Shown piece after piece: positions 48,389-56,513 of a stretch of DNA of 64,000 bases; positions within the stretch are counted from its first letter, which is position 1, and each line of letters begins with the position of its first letter. The notes beneath the pieces are model-generated. The model made no database searches and was not told where the DNA came from. It saw nothing but the letters and a program-made list of their open reading frames with translations. The stretch spans positions 5,642,001 to 5,706,000 of the forward strand of contig NZ_JAUSYH010000001.1 in NCBI RefSeq assembly GCF_030816715.1. Direction: 5' to 3'. This DNA is from Streptomyces achromogenes (GTDB taxonomy: Bacteria; Actinomycetota; Actinomycetes; Streptomycetales; Streptomycetaceae). The translations under genes and the position numbers were made by a program.

Positions 48389-48426
48389 CGACCGCTCCGG
48401 CGTCCTTCTGGGCGCCGGAGCGGTCG
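48389..48426 (+). terminator. 14-bp stem-loop after DUF3117 gene
   Basis: CGACCGCTCCGGCG (48389-48402) pairs perfectly with CGCCGGAGCGGTCG (48413-48426) around a 10-nt loop, followed by TGTTCG. Confidence 0.85.
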
Positions 48427-48494
48427 TGTTCGCACGCCTCTCGCGATCCCCGGCACACGTCCGGGAGAGGGGTCGGGCCCTGACGGCTCAAGAG

Positions 48495-48526
48495 CCCAAG
48501 AGGCCAACAGACCAAGGGGCCAATGG
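48495..48526. repeat. Four degenerate 8-nt tandem repeats
   Basis: CCCAAGAG, GCCAACAG, ACCAAGGG and GCCAATGG lie head to tail. They sit in the gene-free interval 48427-48599 between the DUF3117 terminator and the methyltransferase 3' end. Confidence 0.5.
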
Positions 48527-48599
48527 CCGTCCGGGACTCGACGGCCGCCGCCGGACCGCCGTCAGCGGGCCGGACGCGGCGCGCGGGGCGTCTGCGTCG

Positions 48600-49232
48600 T
48601 CAGCGTTTGACCGCGCACAGCAGCCCGTCGCCGACCGGCAGCAGTGAGGGCACGAGCTCCTGGCTCTCGCGCACCGCCCGCAGCAGCTCCCGGATGCGTA
48701 TGACCTCCGTGGGCTGCGGCCCCGAATCGACCGTGCGCCCGTTGGCGAAGACGCCCTCGAAGGCCACCATGCCGCCGGGGCGCAGCAGGCGCAACGATTC
48801 AGCGAGATACTCCTGCAGCTCCAGACGGTCGCCGTCGCAGAAGACGAGGTCGTAGCCGGCGTCCGCGAGGCGGGGCAGCACGTCGAGCGCGCGGCCCGGG
48901 ATGAAGCGGGCCCGGTTGCTGGCGAAGCCGCAGGCGCGGAAGGCCTGCCGGGCGAACTGCTGATGCTCCGGCTCCGGGTCGACGGTCGTCAGGACGCCGT
49001 CCGGGCGCATCCCGTACAGCAGGTGGATCCCGGAGACGCCGGTACCGGTGCCGATCTCGGCGACCGCCTTCGCGTCCACGGCGGCGGCGAGCATCCGCAG
49101 CGCGGCGCCCGTGCTGGGCGACACCGAGCGCAGCCCTGCCTCACGGGCGCGGTCGCGGGCCCAGCGCAGCGCTTCGTCCTCGGCGGCATAGGCGTCGGCG
49201 AACGCCCAGCTTGCCTGCCGGTTGCCGGTAAT
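48600..49232 (-). CDS. O-methyltransferase, probable ATT start codon
   Basis: A SAM-dependent class I methyltransferase of about 210 residues (O-methyltransferase family 3). The SAM-binding motif is VAEIGTGTGVSGI, then TVDPEPEH, YDLVFCDGDR and LLRPGGMVAFEGV. The first canonical in-frame start is GTG 49124, but coding-quality sequence continues upstream (NRQASWAFADAYAAEDEALR, WARDRAREAGLRS) and forms the N-terminal helices this family needs. No ATG, GTG or TTG occurs in that part of the frame. ATT at 49232 has AGGAG with a 6-nt spacer before it, so I start there. It is divergent from the ECF sigma gene, as Rv1220c is from sigE in M. tuberculosis (from memory). Confidence 0.8.
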   Translation of the reverse strand: MTGNRQASWAFADAYAAEDEALRWARDRAREAGLRSVSPSTGAALRMLAAAVDAKAVAEIGTGTGVSGIHLLYGMRPDGVLTTVDPEPEHQQFARQAFRACGFASNRARFIPGRALDVLPRLADAGYDLVFCDGDRLELQEYLAESLRLLRPGGMVAFEGVFANGRTVDSGPQPTEVIRIRELLRAVRESQELVPSLLPVGDGLLCAVKR

Positions 49233-49321
49233 GACCCTCTCCTGTCCCCGTGGTTGCCTCGGCGTGACTGTATCCGTTGCCGCCGGGAACCCGCAGATGG
49301 GACCGGACGTTTGAAGGGGTG

Positions 49322-49346
49322 GGAACGACGACGGGGGGACACAGTT
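49322..49346 (+). promoter_or_regulatory. Possible ECF-type promoter upstream of the sigma factor gene
   Basis: GGAAC (49322-49326) is followed after 16 bp by AGTT (49343-49346). The -35 fits the GGAAC shared by many ECF sigma factors; the -10 lacks the usual initial C. It would give a leader of roughly 110 nt and autoregulation. Weak evidence. Confidence 0.3.
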
Positions 49347-49461
49347 GGATCACGATGGGGGACCGGGCGCCGACCAGGCGCTGACGCGGCCGTGCGACCC
49401 CGGTCGGCGTACAACAATCTCTCGTAAAACCGCTTATCCGGAGCTAACGGGCGAGGTGGCT

Positions 49462-50244
49462 ATGGTAGGGGCTCCACTGGACACCACCAGAGCCGACAGG
49501 GGAGGTGCGGCCGCACGCGTTGATCGGGGACGAGTGCTGCGGCGCTTTCTCGGGTCGGCGGGCAGGCCGAAATCCGTGAACGACACCGCTGCTGACCACA
49601 GCCACGCCGGCGCCGCCGCCGGACAAGCCCAGACCGCGACCTTCACCACCGACGCGGACGGGCAGGCGTGGACTCCGCCCACGTGGGAGGAGATCGTCAG
49701 CATGCACAGCGGCCGGGTCTACCGGCTCGCCTACCGGCTGACCGGCAACCAGCACGACGCCGAGGACCTCACCCAGGAGGTCTTCGTCCGCGTCTTCCGC
49801 TCCCTGTCGACGTACACGCCGGGCACCTTCGAGGGCTGGCTGCACCGCATCACGACCAACCTCTTCCTCGACATGGTCCGCCGCAAGCAGCGCATCCGTT
49901 TCGACGCGCTGGGCGACGACGCGGCCGAGCGGCTCCCCAGCAAGGAGCCCACCCCCCAGCAGCTCTTCAACGACGCCCACTTCGACGCGGACGTCCAGCA
50001 GGCTCTCGACACCCTCGCGCCCGAGTTCCGTGCCGCGGTCGTCCTCTGCGACATCGAGGGCCTCTCCTACGAGGAGATCGCCGCGACCCTTGGCGTCAAG
50101 CTGGGCACCGTCCGCTCGCGCATCCACCGCGGCCGTTCCCAGCTGCGCAAGGCCCTCGCGCACCGCTCGCCCGAGGCGCGCGCCGGACGCCGTCCCCTCA
50201 TGGCGCGCGTGCCCGCTCTGGGAGGAGGGGGCGCGACCGCGTGA
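49462..50244 (+). CDS. ECF RNA polymerase sigma factor (mycobacterial SigE-like)
   Basis: A 260-residue sigma-70 factor with only regions 2 and 4. Region 2 contains RVYRLAYRLTGNQHDAEDLTQEVFVRVFR and WLHRITTNLFLDMVRRK. Region 4 contains LDTLAPEFRAAVVLCDIEGLS and the HTH YEEIAATLGVKLGTVRSRIHRGR. The 75-residue N-terminal extension is typical of the M. tuberculosis SigE group. ATG 49462 follows GAGGTGG. It overlaps the anti-sigma gene by 4 nt. Its likely targets include itself and the adjacent htrA. It should not be confused with S. coelicolor SigE, which lies elsewhere. Confidence 0.9.
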   Translation: MVGAPLDTTRADRGGAAARVDRGRVLRRFLGSAGRPKSVNDTAADHSHAGAAAGQAQTATFTTDADGQAWTPPTWEEIVSMHSGRVYRLAYRLTGNQHDAEDLTQEVFVRVFRSLSTYTPGTFEGWLHRITTNLFLDMVRRKQRIRFDALGDDAAERLPSKEPTPQQLFNDAHFDADVQQALDTLAPEFRAAVVLCDIEGLSYEEIAATLGVKLGTVRSRIHRGRSQLRKALAHRSPEARAGRRPLMARVPALGGGGATA

Positions 50245-51221
50245 GTGGATCCCGACACAACGCCGCCGAGAGGCTCCTCGCGGAGCAGCATCTCGGAGAC
50301 CGGCTCTCCGCCCTGGTGGACGGCGAGCTCGGTCACGACACCCGTGAGCGCGTGCTGGCGCACGTGGCGACCTGTCCCAAGTGCAAGTCCGAGGTCGACG
50401 CGCAGCGCCGGCTGAAGAACGTCTTCGCGGAGGTCGCACCGCCCACCCCCTCCGAAAGTTTCCTGGCCCGTCTCCAGGGGCTTCCCGGGGGAGGTGATCC
50501 GGACCCCGGCGGCCCGCGGCCGGGCGGGGGCGGCTTCACCGACGGAGTCTTCGGAGTGAGAGGGACGCGACGGGAGGAGCCGTTCGAGTTCGGCTATGTG
50601 CCGGCCCGCGATCACGGCTCCGTGTTCTCCCCCGCGTCGGACCGGGGCTTTCGCATCCACCCTCTGGGCCGGGGCGGCGAACGTCATGACTCCGAGCGGT
50701 CCCGCGGCATGCGGTTCGCGTTCGTCGCCGCCGGCGCGGTGTCGCTGGCCGCGATCGCCCTCGGCGGCATGACCACCGTCGCCCCGATCGACACGACCGC
50801 GGACGGCCGGGCCGGGGCGGGCTCCGGAAGCAACGTGACGCCGGCCCGCACTCCGGGCACGGGCTCCTCGGCGACATCGGAGAGCCAGCGTCGTCGCGCC
50901 GCGGGCCCCCTGCTCTCCCAGGGCGGCCAGCTCGGCGACACCCCGGCGGCCCCGACCGAGGCCTCCGCTCCGCTGCTGCCCGGCGTGCCCGCTCCGGCCG
51001 CCGGCCGGGGCGACCAGGTCCTGCACCGGCTCACCACGCCCATGGTGGCCGGGGCCGCGGCCATGTCCCCGCTGATACGTCCGCTCGGCACGACCCCGCC
51101 GACCTCGCTGACCGCCTGGAGCGCAGCACCTCAGGTCACCGGTATCGATCTGCTCGCCGCACCCGCCCCCGACACCACCGCCGCTCCCTCCTCCTCCCCC
51201 TTCCTGCGCAACGCTCGCTGA
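50241..51221 (+). CDS. Zinc-binding anti-sigma factor (RseA-like)
   Basis: A 326-residue membrane protein. The N-terminal ZAS domain has HVATCPKCKSEV, the HxxxCxxC motif of redox/zinc anti-sigma factors, preceded by the sigma-binding helix GDRLSALVDGELGHDTRERVL. A Gly/Pro linker follows. One membrane helix is at about residues 157-177 (FAFVAAGAVSLAAIALGG). The Ala/Pro/Thr-rich outer domain is about 150 residues. GTG 50241 overlaps the sigma stop, the classic coupling. Mycobacterial RseA is shorter and lacks the long outer part, so this version may sense envelope stress directly. Confidence 0.88.
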   Translation: MSGSRHNAAERLLAEQHLGDRLSALVDGELGHDTRERVLAHVATCPKCKSEVDAQRRLKNVFAEVAPPTPSESFLARLQGLPGGGDPDPGGPRPGGGGFTDGVFGVRGTRREEPFEFGYVPARDHGSVFSPASDRGFRIHPLGRGGERHDSERSRGMRFAFVAAGAVSLAAIALGGMTTVAPIDTTADGRAGAGSGSNVTPARTPGTGSSATSESQRRRAAGPLLSQGGQLGDTPAAPTEASAPLLPGVPAPAAGRGDQVLHRLTTPMVAGAAAMSPLIRPLGTTPPTSLTAWSAAPQVTGIDLLAAPAPDTTAAPSSSPFLRNAR

Positions 51222-51323
51222 GCCGGGCCCGCGCCACTCCGCCGCGAACCTGGTTGAATCCAGGGATGACCGCGTTCGGCCAGGCTGCCGGACGCGAAAG
51301 CGGAGTGCGCGGGTGGGGAGAGC

Positions 51324-53714
51324 ATGGACGAGGGGAAGCCCACGAAGGCGAAGTGGTGGAGTCGGCCTCGACCGCAGGAACCCACGGGGGACCGGCACAC
51401 CGCGGACGACGCCGGCAGTGCGCCTGCGCCCCCGCCGCCCACCCCGGACGGCGACTTCGAACTGGCCCGGCCCGCCGGCCCCGTGGACCCCGTCGCGGCC
51501 CCTGCTTCCGACGAAGCCCCCTCGACGCAGATGGACGGCCCCGCGGGCCCGGCGTCCGGTGAGACACGCGCCCATGACGCCGCGCCGCGCCGCGAGGACG
51601 GCCTCGCCGACGGAGCCTCCGACGCGCCCGGTACGGCCGACGCCTCCCACAGCGACGCCCCTCACGGCGACGCCGTGCCCAGCGACGAGGTCTTCGGCGG
51701 GACGGGCTCGCAGGAGGCGTCCGCCTACCCCGGTGCCGACCGCGCCGACGTCGTTCCCGTCGTCGAGTCGGCCGCTGTCCCGGAGCCGGTCGCCGTCGAG
51801 CGCCCCAAGCCGTTGCACGACCCCGACCCGTACAGCACCCCGCCGTACGGCGAACCGGGCCCCTGGGCGCCCGCACCCCCCGTCCAGCACCCGGCGATCG
51901 CTGCCGCCCCCGGCGGCGCGGCGACTCCCGGCGTGACCGTCCCCCCGTCGGCCCCGTCGGCCCCGTCGGCCCTGCGGCAGGCGGCCCCGCTCCCGCCCGC
52001 CCCGTCGGCTCCGTCGGTCCCGCGGCAGGCGGCCCCGCTCCCGCCCGTCCCCGGGCCGTGCCCGCCGCCCGCCGATCCGGCACCGGCCATCGGCACCACC
52101 CCCGGCACCGCCTCGGCCGCCACGTCCGGCACCGGAGCCCCCGGCCCCGGCTCGGCGGCCATGTCCGGCAGCGCCGACGCACCCGGCCCCGGCTCGGCCG
52201 CCATCTCCGGCGCCACCGCCAGCGCCGCCAGCGCCGCCACCCCCGCCACCTCCGGTGACGTGCCGGTCGGCGCTTCCGGGGCCGGCTCCGTCGACGCCCA
52301 GGGCGCCGTGCCCAGGCCGGATCAGGCTGCGGCACCCGTCCCGGATGCCGATGCCGCTCACGGCACAATTCCCGCGGCCCTCGCCGACCCCGGGTACCTC
52401 CTCGCCTCCCCAGCCGTATCCGGATCGGCCCCGTCAGCCCCGTCAGCCCCGTCCGGCCAGTCCGGCCAGTCCGGACGTGACGGGGGCTTCGACCCATGGC
52501 AGCGCTACGACCCGTGGGCTGCCGGGTCGCGGCTGGAAGCGCAAGCGGGCGGCGGGACGTGGCAGCACAGCGGGGCCGAGGCCATGGCCGCCGGGGAGCG
52601 GCGGCGCAGGGTACGGAGACAGCTGGTGGGCGGTGCTCTCGCCGTCGCGCTGGTGTCCGGCGTGCTCGGCGGAGCCGTGGGCGTGTATCTCGAGCGCAAC
52701 GGCGGGCTCGACCCGGTCCGGCTGCCGCAGGCGTCCGCCGAGCCCGCCGGACGGGCCGCGGACAGCGTGGCCGGGATCGCCGCCCGTGCCCTGCCCAGCG
52801 TCGTCACCCTGCACGTCAGCGGCAGCGACGAGGGCGGTACGGGCACCGGATTCGTCCTCGACTCGCTCGGTTACATCCTCACCAACAACCACGTCGTCGA
52901 GCCGGCCGGGAGCGACGGCGGGATAACCGTCGTCTTCAACGGCGGCCAGACAGCCGAGGCCGAGGTCGTCGGCCGGGACAGCGGATACGACCTCGCCGTG
53001 GTGCGGGTGACCGGTGTGAAGGGGCTGAAGCCCCTGTACCTCGGCAACTCCGACAACGTCCGGGTCGGCGACCCGGTCGTAGCCATCGGCGCCCCCTTCG
53101 ACCTCGAGGGCACCGTCACCTCAGGCATCATCAGCGCCAAGGAACGGCCCATCACGGCCGGCGGTGACGGCGGGGACGCCGACGACGTGTCGTACGTCGA
53201 CGCCCTGCAGACCGACGCGCCGATCAACCCCGGCAACTCGGGCGGGCCGCTCCTCGACGCGCAGGGCCATGTCATCGGCATCAACTCCGCGATCCGCTCC
53301 GCCGACGACGGCGTGGGCGCCGGCAACGCGCGGTCCGGTTCGATCGGCCTCGGCTTCGCCATCCCGATCAACCAGGGCAAGCGGGTCGCCGAGGAGCTGA
53401 TCAACAACGGCAGGGCGACCCACCCGGTCATCGGCGTCAGCCTCGACCTGCAGTACGCGGGCGACGGCGCCCGGATCAGCGCGAAGGGCGGTGACGGCGG
53501 CCCCCCGGTCACCGCGGGCGGCCCCGGCGCCCGGGCCGGGCTGCGGGCCGGAGACGTCGTCACCCAGGTCGACGGACAGCGCGTCCACTCCGGCGAGGAG
53601 CTGATCGTCAGAACCCGCGCCCACCGGCCCGGCGACCGCCTGCGGCTGACGATCCTGCGCGACGGCGCCGAGCGCACCCTCACGCTGGTCCTCGGCTCGT
53701 CCGGCGGCGGCTGA
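51324..53714 (+). CDS. Membrane-anchored HtrA/DegP-type serine protease with PDZ domain
   Basis: A 796-residue protein. Residues 1 to about 428 are a disordered Pro/Ala/Ser/Asp-rich cytosolic arm with internal duplications. One membrane helix follows (about 432-452, LVGGALAVALVSGVLGGAVGVYL). The trypsin-like domain has His about 523 in TNNHVV, Asp about 556 in GYDLAVV and Ser about 639 in NPGNSGGPLL. A C-terminal PDZ domain (about 700-790, GARAGLRAGDVVTQVDGQRV) ends the protein. It degrades misfolded proteins outside the membrane. It lies downstream of sigma/anti-sigma and upstream of tatB, the same order as sigE-rseA-htrA-tatB in M. tuberculosis. Confidence 0.93.
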   Translation: MDEGKPTKAKWWSRPRPQEPTGDRHTADDAGSAPAPPPPTPDGDFELARPAGPVDPVAAPASDEAPSTQMDGPAGPASGETRAHDAAPRREDGLADGASDAPGTADASHSDAPHGDAVPSDEVFGGTGSQEASAYPGADRADVVPVVESAAVPEPVAVERPKPLHDPDPYSTPPYGEPGPWAPAPPVQHPAIAAAPGGAATPGVTVPPSAPSAPSALRQAAPLPPAPSAPSVPRQAAPLPPVPGPCPPPADPAPAIGTTPGTASAATSGTGAPGPGSAAMSGSADAPGPGSAAISGATASAASAATPATSGDVPVGASGAGSVDAQGAVPRPDQAAAPVPDADAAHGTIPAALADPGYLLASPAVSGSAPSAPSAPSGQSGQSGRDGGFDPWQRYDPWAAGSRLEAQAGGGTWQHSGAEAMAAGERRRRVRRQLVGGALAVALVSGVLGGAVGVYLERNGGLDPVRLPQASAEPAGRAADSVAGIAARALPSVVTLHVSGSDEGGTGTGFVLDSLGYILTNNHVVEPAGSDGGITVVFNGGQTAEAEVVGRDSGYDLAVVRVTGVKGLKPLYLGNSDNVRVGDPVVAIGAPFDLEGTVTSGIISAKERPITAGGDGGDADDVSYVDALQTDAPINPGNSGGPLLDAQGHVIGINSAIRSADDGVGAGNARSGSIGLGFAIPINQGKRVAEELINNGRATHPVIGVSLDLQYAGDGARISAKGGDGGPPVTAGGPGARAGLRAGDVVTQVDGQRVHSGEELIVRTRAHRPGDRLRLTILRDGAERTLTLVLGSSGGG
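51951..52046 (+). repeat. 48-nt tandem duplication within the HtrA disordered arm
   Basis: Two in-frame copies encode APSAPSALRQAAPLPP and APSAPSVPRQAAPLPP (residues 210-241). A second looser repeat nearby encodes APGPGSAAMSG and APGPGSAAISG. Confidence 0.75.
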
Positions 53715-53939
53715 CACGCCGCGCCCCGGCCCGCGCGGCCCGCACACCTCCGTTCGCCCGCCGATTGACGGAAACGTCACAGGCCGGACCGCGAAAGTCG
53801 GTCCGGCATGGCAAACAACGCGGAAAACCGGCCGCGTACACGCAGACGGAGGTCCGGGACAGTACCGGTCGGACAGGTGCGACAGGTACCGTGGACCCGG
53901 CCCGGACCACGGAAGACCCGAACTGACCACTGAGGGCCC

Positions 53940-53959
53940 GAGGACCGAGGACCGAGGAC
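53940..53959 (+). repeat. Short GAGGACC tandem repeat upstream of tatB
   Basis: Nearly three head-to-tail copies of the 7-mer GAGGACC end 17 bp before the tatB GTG, in its leader. Confidence 0.6.
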
Positions 53960-53976
53960 ATCGCAAGGAGCTTCAG

Positions 53977-54438
53977 GTGTTCAATGACATAGGACCGCTC
54001 GAGCTGGTGACGCTGATCGTCCTGGCCGTGCTCGTCTTCGGTCCGGACAAGCTCCCGAAGGTCATCCAGGACGTGATGCGCACCGTCCGGAAGATCCGCG
54101 AGTTCTCCGAGAGCGCCAAGGCGGACATCCGCAGCGAGCTGGGGCCGGAGTTCAAGGACTTCGAGTTCGAGGACCTCAACCCCAAGACGTTCATCCGCAA
54201 GCAGCTGGACAACGACGAGCTGGGGCTGAAGGAGCTCCGCAACGGCTTCGACCTGAAGAAGGAGATGGCCGAGGTCACGGACGCGGTCCACAGCCGCGAC
54301 ACGGACACCGCCGCCTCGGGTTCGTCGTCCTCCTCGCCGTCCTCGTCCCCGTCCGGCGGCGGTCGTGTCGACATGACCAAGAAGCCCGAGGAGCCCGGCA
54401 AGGACGACCGTCCGCCCTTCGACGCGGACGCCACCTGA
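53977..54438 (+). CDS. tatB: Sec-independent protein translocase subunit TatB
   Basis: A 153-residue twin-arginine translocation subunit. It has the N-terminal membrane helix with the family hallmark (GPLELVTLIVLAVLVFGPDKLP), then a long amphipathic helix (VIQDVMRTVRKIREFSESAK) and a charged, Ser-rich tail. The Glu-8-type acidic residue of TatB is present in the GPLELV segment. GTG 53977 follows AAGGAG. It sits behind the envelope-stress protease gene in its own 262-bp upstream region. TatA and TatC are not in this window. Confidence 0.93.
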   Translation: MFNDIGPLELVTLIVLAVLVFGPDKLPKVIQDVMRTVRKIREFSESAKADIRSELGPEFKDFEFEDLNPKTFIRKQLDNDELGLKELRNGFDLKKEMAEVTDAVHSRDTDTAASGSSSSSPSSSPSGGGRVDMTKKPEEPGKDDRPPFDADAT

Positions 54439-54609
54439 GTCACCCACGCCCCCCCCGATGTGAGGGGGCGCACGCCGCACGCGCCGGGTGGATTCCCGGC
54501 AGCCGGGAGCGGGGTGGCTATGCTGCCTGGTTGTTGTGCGGAGCGGACGAGTACGCCCGAAGGGGGGCGGGCCGGTCGTTCCGTCGAGAACGAGGAGGCG
54601 TCCGGGCAC

Positions 54610-55269
54610 ATGGAGACGACGAGTCGGGCAGTCGCGCAGACGCCGGCCGCGGAGGGCGGACCACAGGTCCCCTCCGTCCGGCGTACGGTCGACGGCTACC
54701 TGGAGGCACCCTTTCCCTGGTACGGCCTCGACGAGGCCTTCACGGGGCCGCGCTGGCTGATGCAGGTGGGCACGGCGGCCGACGGGGCCGTCGAGCACGG
54801 CTGCGTCGGACACGGCGACGAGCCCTCCGTACGGCACGAGACGGCGGGCGAGGACCGAGGGAAGTTCGCGGTCGTCGTGACCGTCGCCGCGAACCCCGTC
54901 CGGCGCAGCCCGGACGGCACCGGTCTGCTCGAGGCCACCTCCGTGTCCTCGGCGGCCTGGCTGGCAGGTGTGGGCCTGCTGTCCTTCACCTGGCCGGGCC
55001 AGATGGACCACAGCCTGCGCGACGACTGGCTGGACCAGCAGACCGAGACGGCGTGGGTCCTCGCCGACGACCTCGCGGGACCGGACTGGTCGACGCTGTC
55101 GCTGCCGGTCGACGGTGTGCCGACCCCGTTCCACTACCGCGAGTCCGAGTTCGGCTGGGTGCTGGCCGGTTCCACCGAGGGCGGGGTGCACCTGGGGGCG
55201 TACGGACGCGGCATGAGCGCGTACGGCCTCGGTTTCTCCGCGATCAAGGACATCGCCGAGTACGCCTAG
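54610..55269 (+). CDS. Hypothetical soluble protein (219 aa)
   Basis: Starts at ATG 54610, which has GAGGAGG about 10 bases upstream. The protein is acidic and looks cytosolic. Segments include RTVDGYLEAPFPWYGLDEAF, HETAGEDRGKFAVVVTVAA and VSSAAWLAGVGLLSFTWPG. The C-terminus is Gly/Tyr-rich (GAYGRGMSAYGLGFS). High third-position GC supports coding. I recognise no domain. It lies between tatB and the convergent mrp gene. Confidence 0.7.
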   Translation: METTSRAVAQTPAAEGGPQVPSVRRTVDGYLEAPFPWYGLDEAFTGPRWLMQVGTAADGAVEHGCVGHGDEPSVRHETAGEDRGKFAVVVTVAANPVRRSPDGTGLLEATSVSSAAWLAGVGLLSFTWPGQMDHSLRDDWLDQQTETAWVLADDLAGPDWSTLSLPVDGVPTPFHYRESEFGWVLAGSTEGGVHLGAYGRGMSAYGLGFSAIKDIAEYA

Positions 55270-55281
55270 GCACGACGAAAA

Positions 55282-55307
55282 GGGTGCCCCCCGAGCGGAG
55301 GGCACCC
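55282..55307. terminator. Bidirectional stem-loop between hypothetical gene and mrp
   Basis: GGGTGCCC (55282-55289) pairs with GGGCACCC (55300-55307), preceded by GAAAA and followed by TCACGG. The A-run on one side would act as a T-run for the minus-strand mrp transcript. Confidence 0.75.
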
Positions 55308-55336
55308 TCACGGGCGGGCGACGCCGTGGTGCCGGT

Positions 55337-56470
55337 CTAGAACTTGTTCCTCGGGGTGATTCCCAGCGACAGTCCCGACAGGCCGCGCTGCCTGCCGCCG
55401 AGCTTGCCCGCGATGGCCCGCAGCGCGGAGCCCGCCGGGGACTCGGGGTCGGTCAGGACGACCGGCTTGCCCTCGTCACCGCCCTCGCGCAGCCGGACGT
55501 CGATCGGGATGGAGCCGAGCACCGGGACGTTGGCGCCGGTCGTGCGGGTGAGGCCCTCGGCCACCGACTGTCCGCCGCCGGTGCCGAAGACGTCGACCAT
55601 CTCCCCGCAGTGCGGGCACGGCAGGCCGGACATGTTCTCGACCACGCCGACGATCTTCTGGTGGGTCTGCACCGCGATGGAGCCGGCCCGCTCGGCGACC
55701 TCGGCCGCCGCCTGCTGCGGGGTCGTCACCACCAGGATCTCGGCGTTCGGGACCAGCTGGGCCACCGAGATCGCGATGTCGCCGGTGCCCGGCGGAAGGT
55801 CGAGCAGCAGCACGTCCAGGTCGCCCCAGTACACGTCCGCCAGGAACTGCTGGAGCGCGCGGTGCAGCATCGGGCCGCGCCAGACGACCGGGGCGTTGCC
55901 CGGGGTGAACATGCCGATGGAGATGACCTTCACGCCGTTCGCGGACGGCGGCATGATCATGTTCTCGACCTGCGTGGGACGGCCGTCCGCGCCCAGCATG
56001 CGCGGCACGCTGTGGCCGTAGATGTCGGCGTCGACCACGCCCACCTTCAGGCCGTCGGCCGCCATCGCCGCCGCCAGGTTCACCGTCACCGACGACTTGC
56101 CGACGCCGCCCTTGCCCGACGCCACCGCGTACACGCGGGTCAGCGAGCCCGGCTTGGCGAACGGGACCTCGCGCTCGGTCTGGCCGCCGCGCAGGGCGTT
56201 CGCCAGCTCCTTGCGCTGCTCGTCGCTCATCACGTCCAGAACGACGTCGACGCGGGTCACGCCCTCCACGGCGGAGACCGCGTCCGTGACGCGTTGCGTG
56301 ATCGTCTCGCGCATCGGGCAGCCGGAGACCGTCAGGTACACGGCGACCGCGACCGCCCCGTCCGCACCGATCTCCACCGACTTCACCATCCCGAGCTCGG
56401 TGATGGGCCGGTTGATCTCGGGGTCGTTCACCGTCGCCAGTGCCTCGCGCACCGCGTCTTCGCTAGCCAT
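55337..56470 (-). CDS. mrp: Mrp/ApbC-family Fe-S cluster carrier ATPase
   Basis: A 377-residue protein. The N-terminal MIP18-like (DUF59) domain has LATVNDPEINRPITELGMV and VSGCPMRETI. The deviant Walker A is SGKGGVGKSS, followed by DADIYGHS and LLDLPPGTGD. The CxxC that bridges a [4Fe-4S] cluster is in MSGLPCPHCGE. ATG 56470 has no RBS, but TACCAT lies exactly 7 nt upstream, so a leaderless mRNA is likely. The same gene follows tatB in M. tuberculosis (Rv1229c, from memory). Confidence 0.93.
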   Translation of the reverse strand: MASEDAVREALATVNDPEINRPITELGMVKSVEIGADGAVAVAVYLTVSGCPMRETITQRVTDAVSAVEGVTRVDVVLDVMSDEQRKELANALRGGQTEREVPFAKPGSLTRVYAVASGKGGVGKSSVTVNLAAAMAADGLKVGVVDADIYGHSVPRMLGADGRPTQVENMIMPPSANGVKVISIGMFTPGNAPVVWRGPMLHRALQQFLADVYWGDLDVLLLDLPPGTGDIAISVAQLVPNAEILVVTTPQQAAAEVAERAGSIAVQTHQKIVGVVENMSGLPCPHCGEMVDVFGTGGGQSVAEGLTRTTGANVPVLGSIPIDVRLREGGDEGKPVVLTDPESPAGSALRAIAGKLGGRQRGLSGLSLGITPRNKF

Positions 56471-56477
56471 AAGCACG

Positions 56478-56483
56478 ATGGTA
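56478..56483 (-). promoter_or_regulatory. Likely -10 box (TACCAT) of leaderless mrp transcript
   Basis: On the minus strand TACCAT ends 7 nt before the mrp ATG, the spacing expected when transcription starts at the A of ATG. No convincing -35 is seen, and there is no Shine-Dalgarno sequence. Confidence 0.45.
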
Positions 56484-56513
56484 CGGCGCGCCGCGGTGGC
56501 CCCGGTAAGCCCG

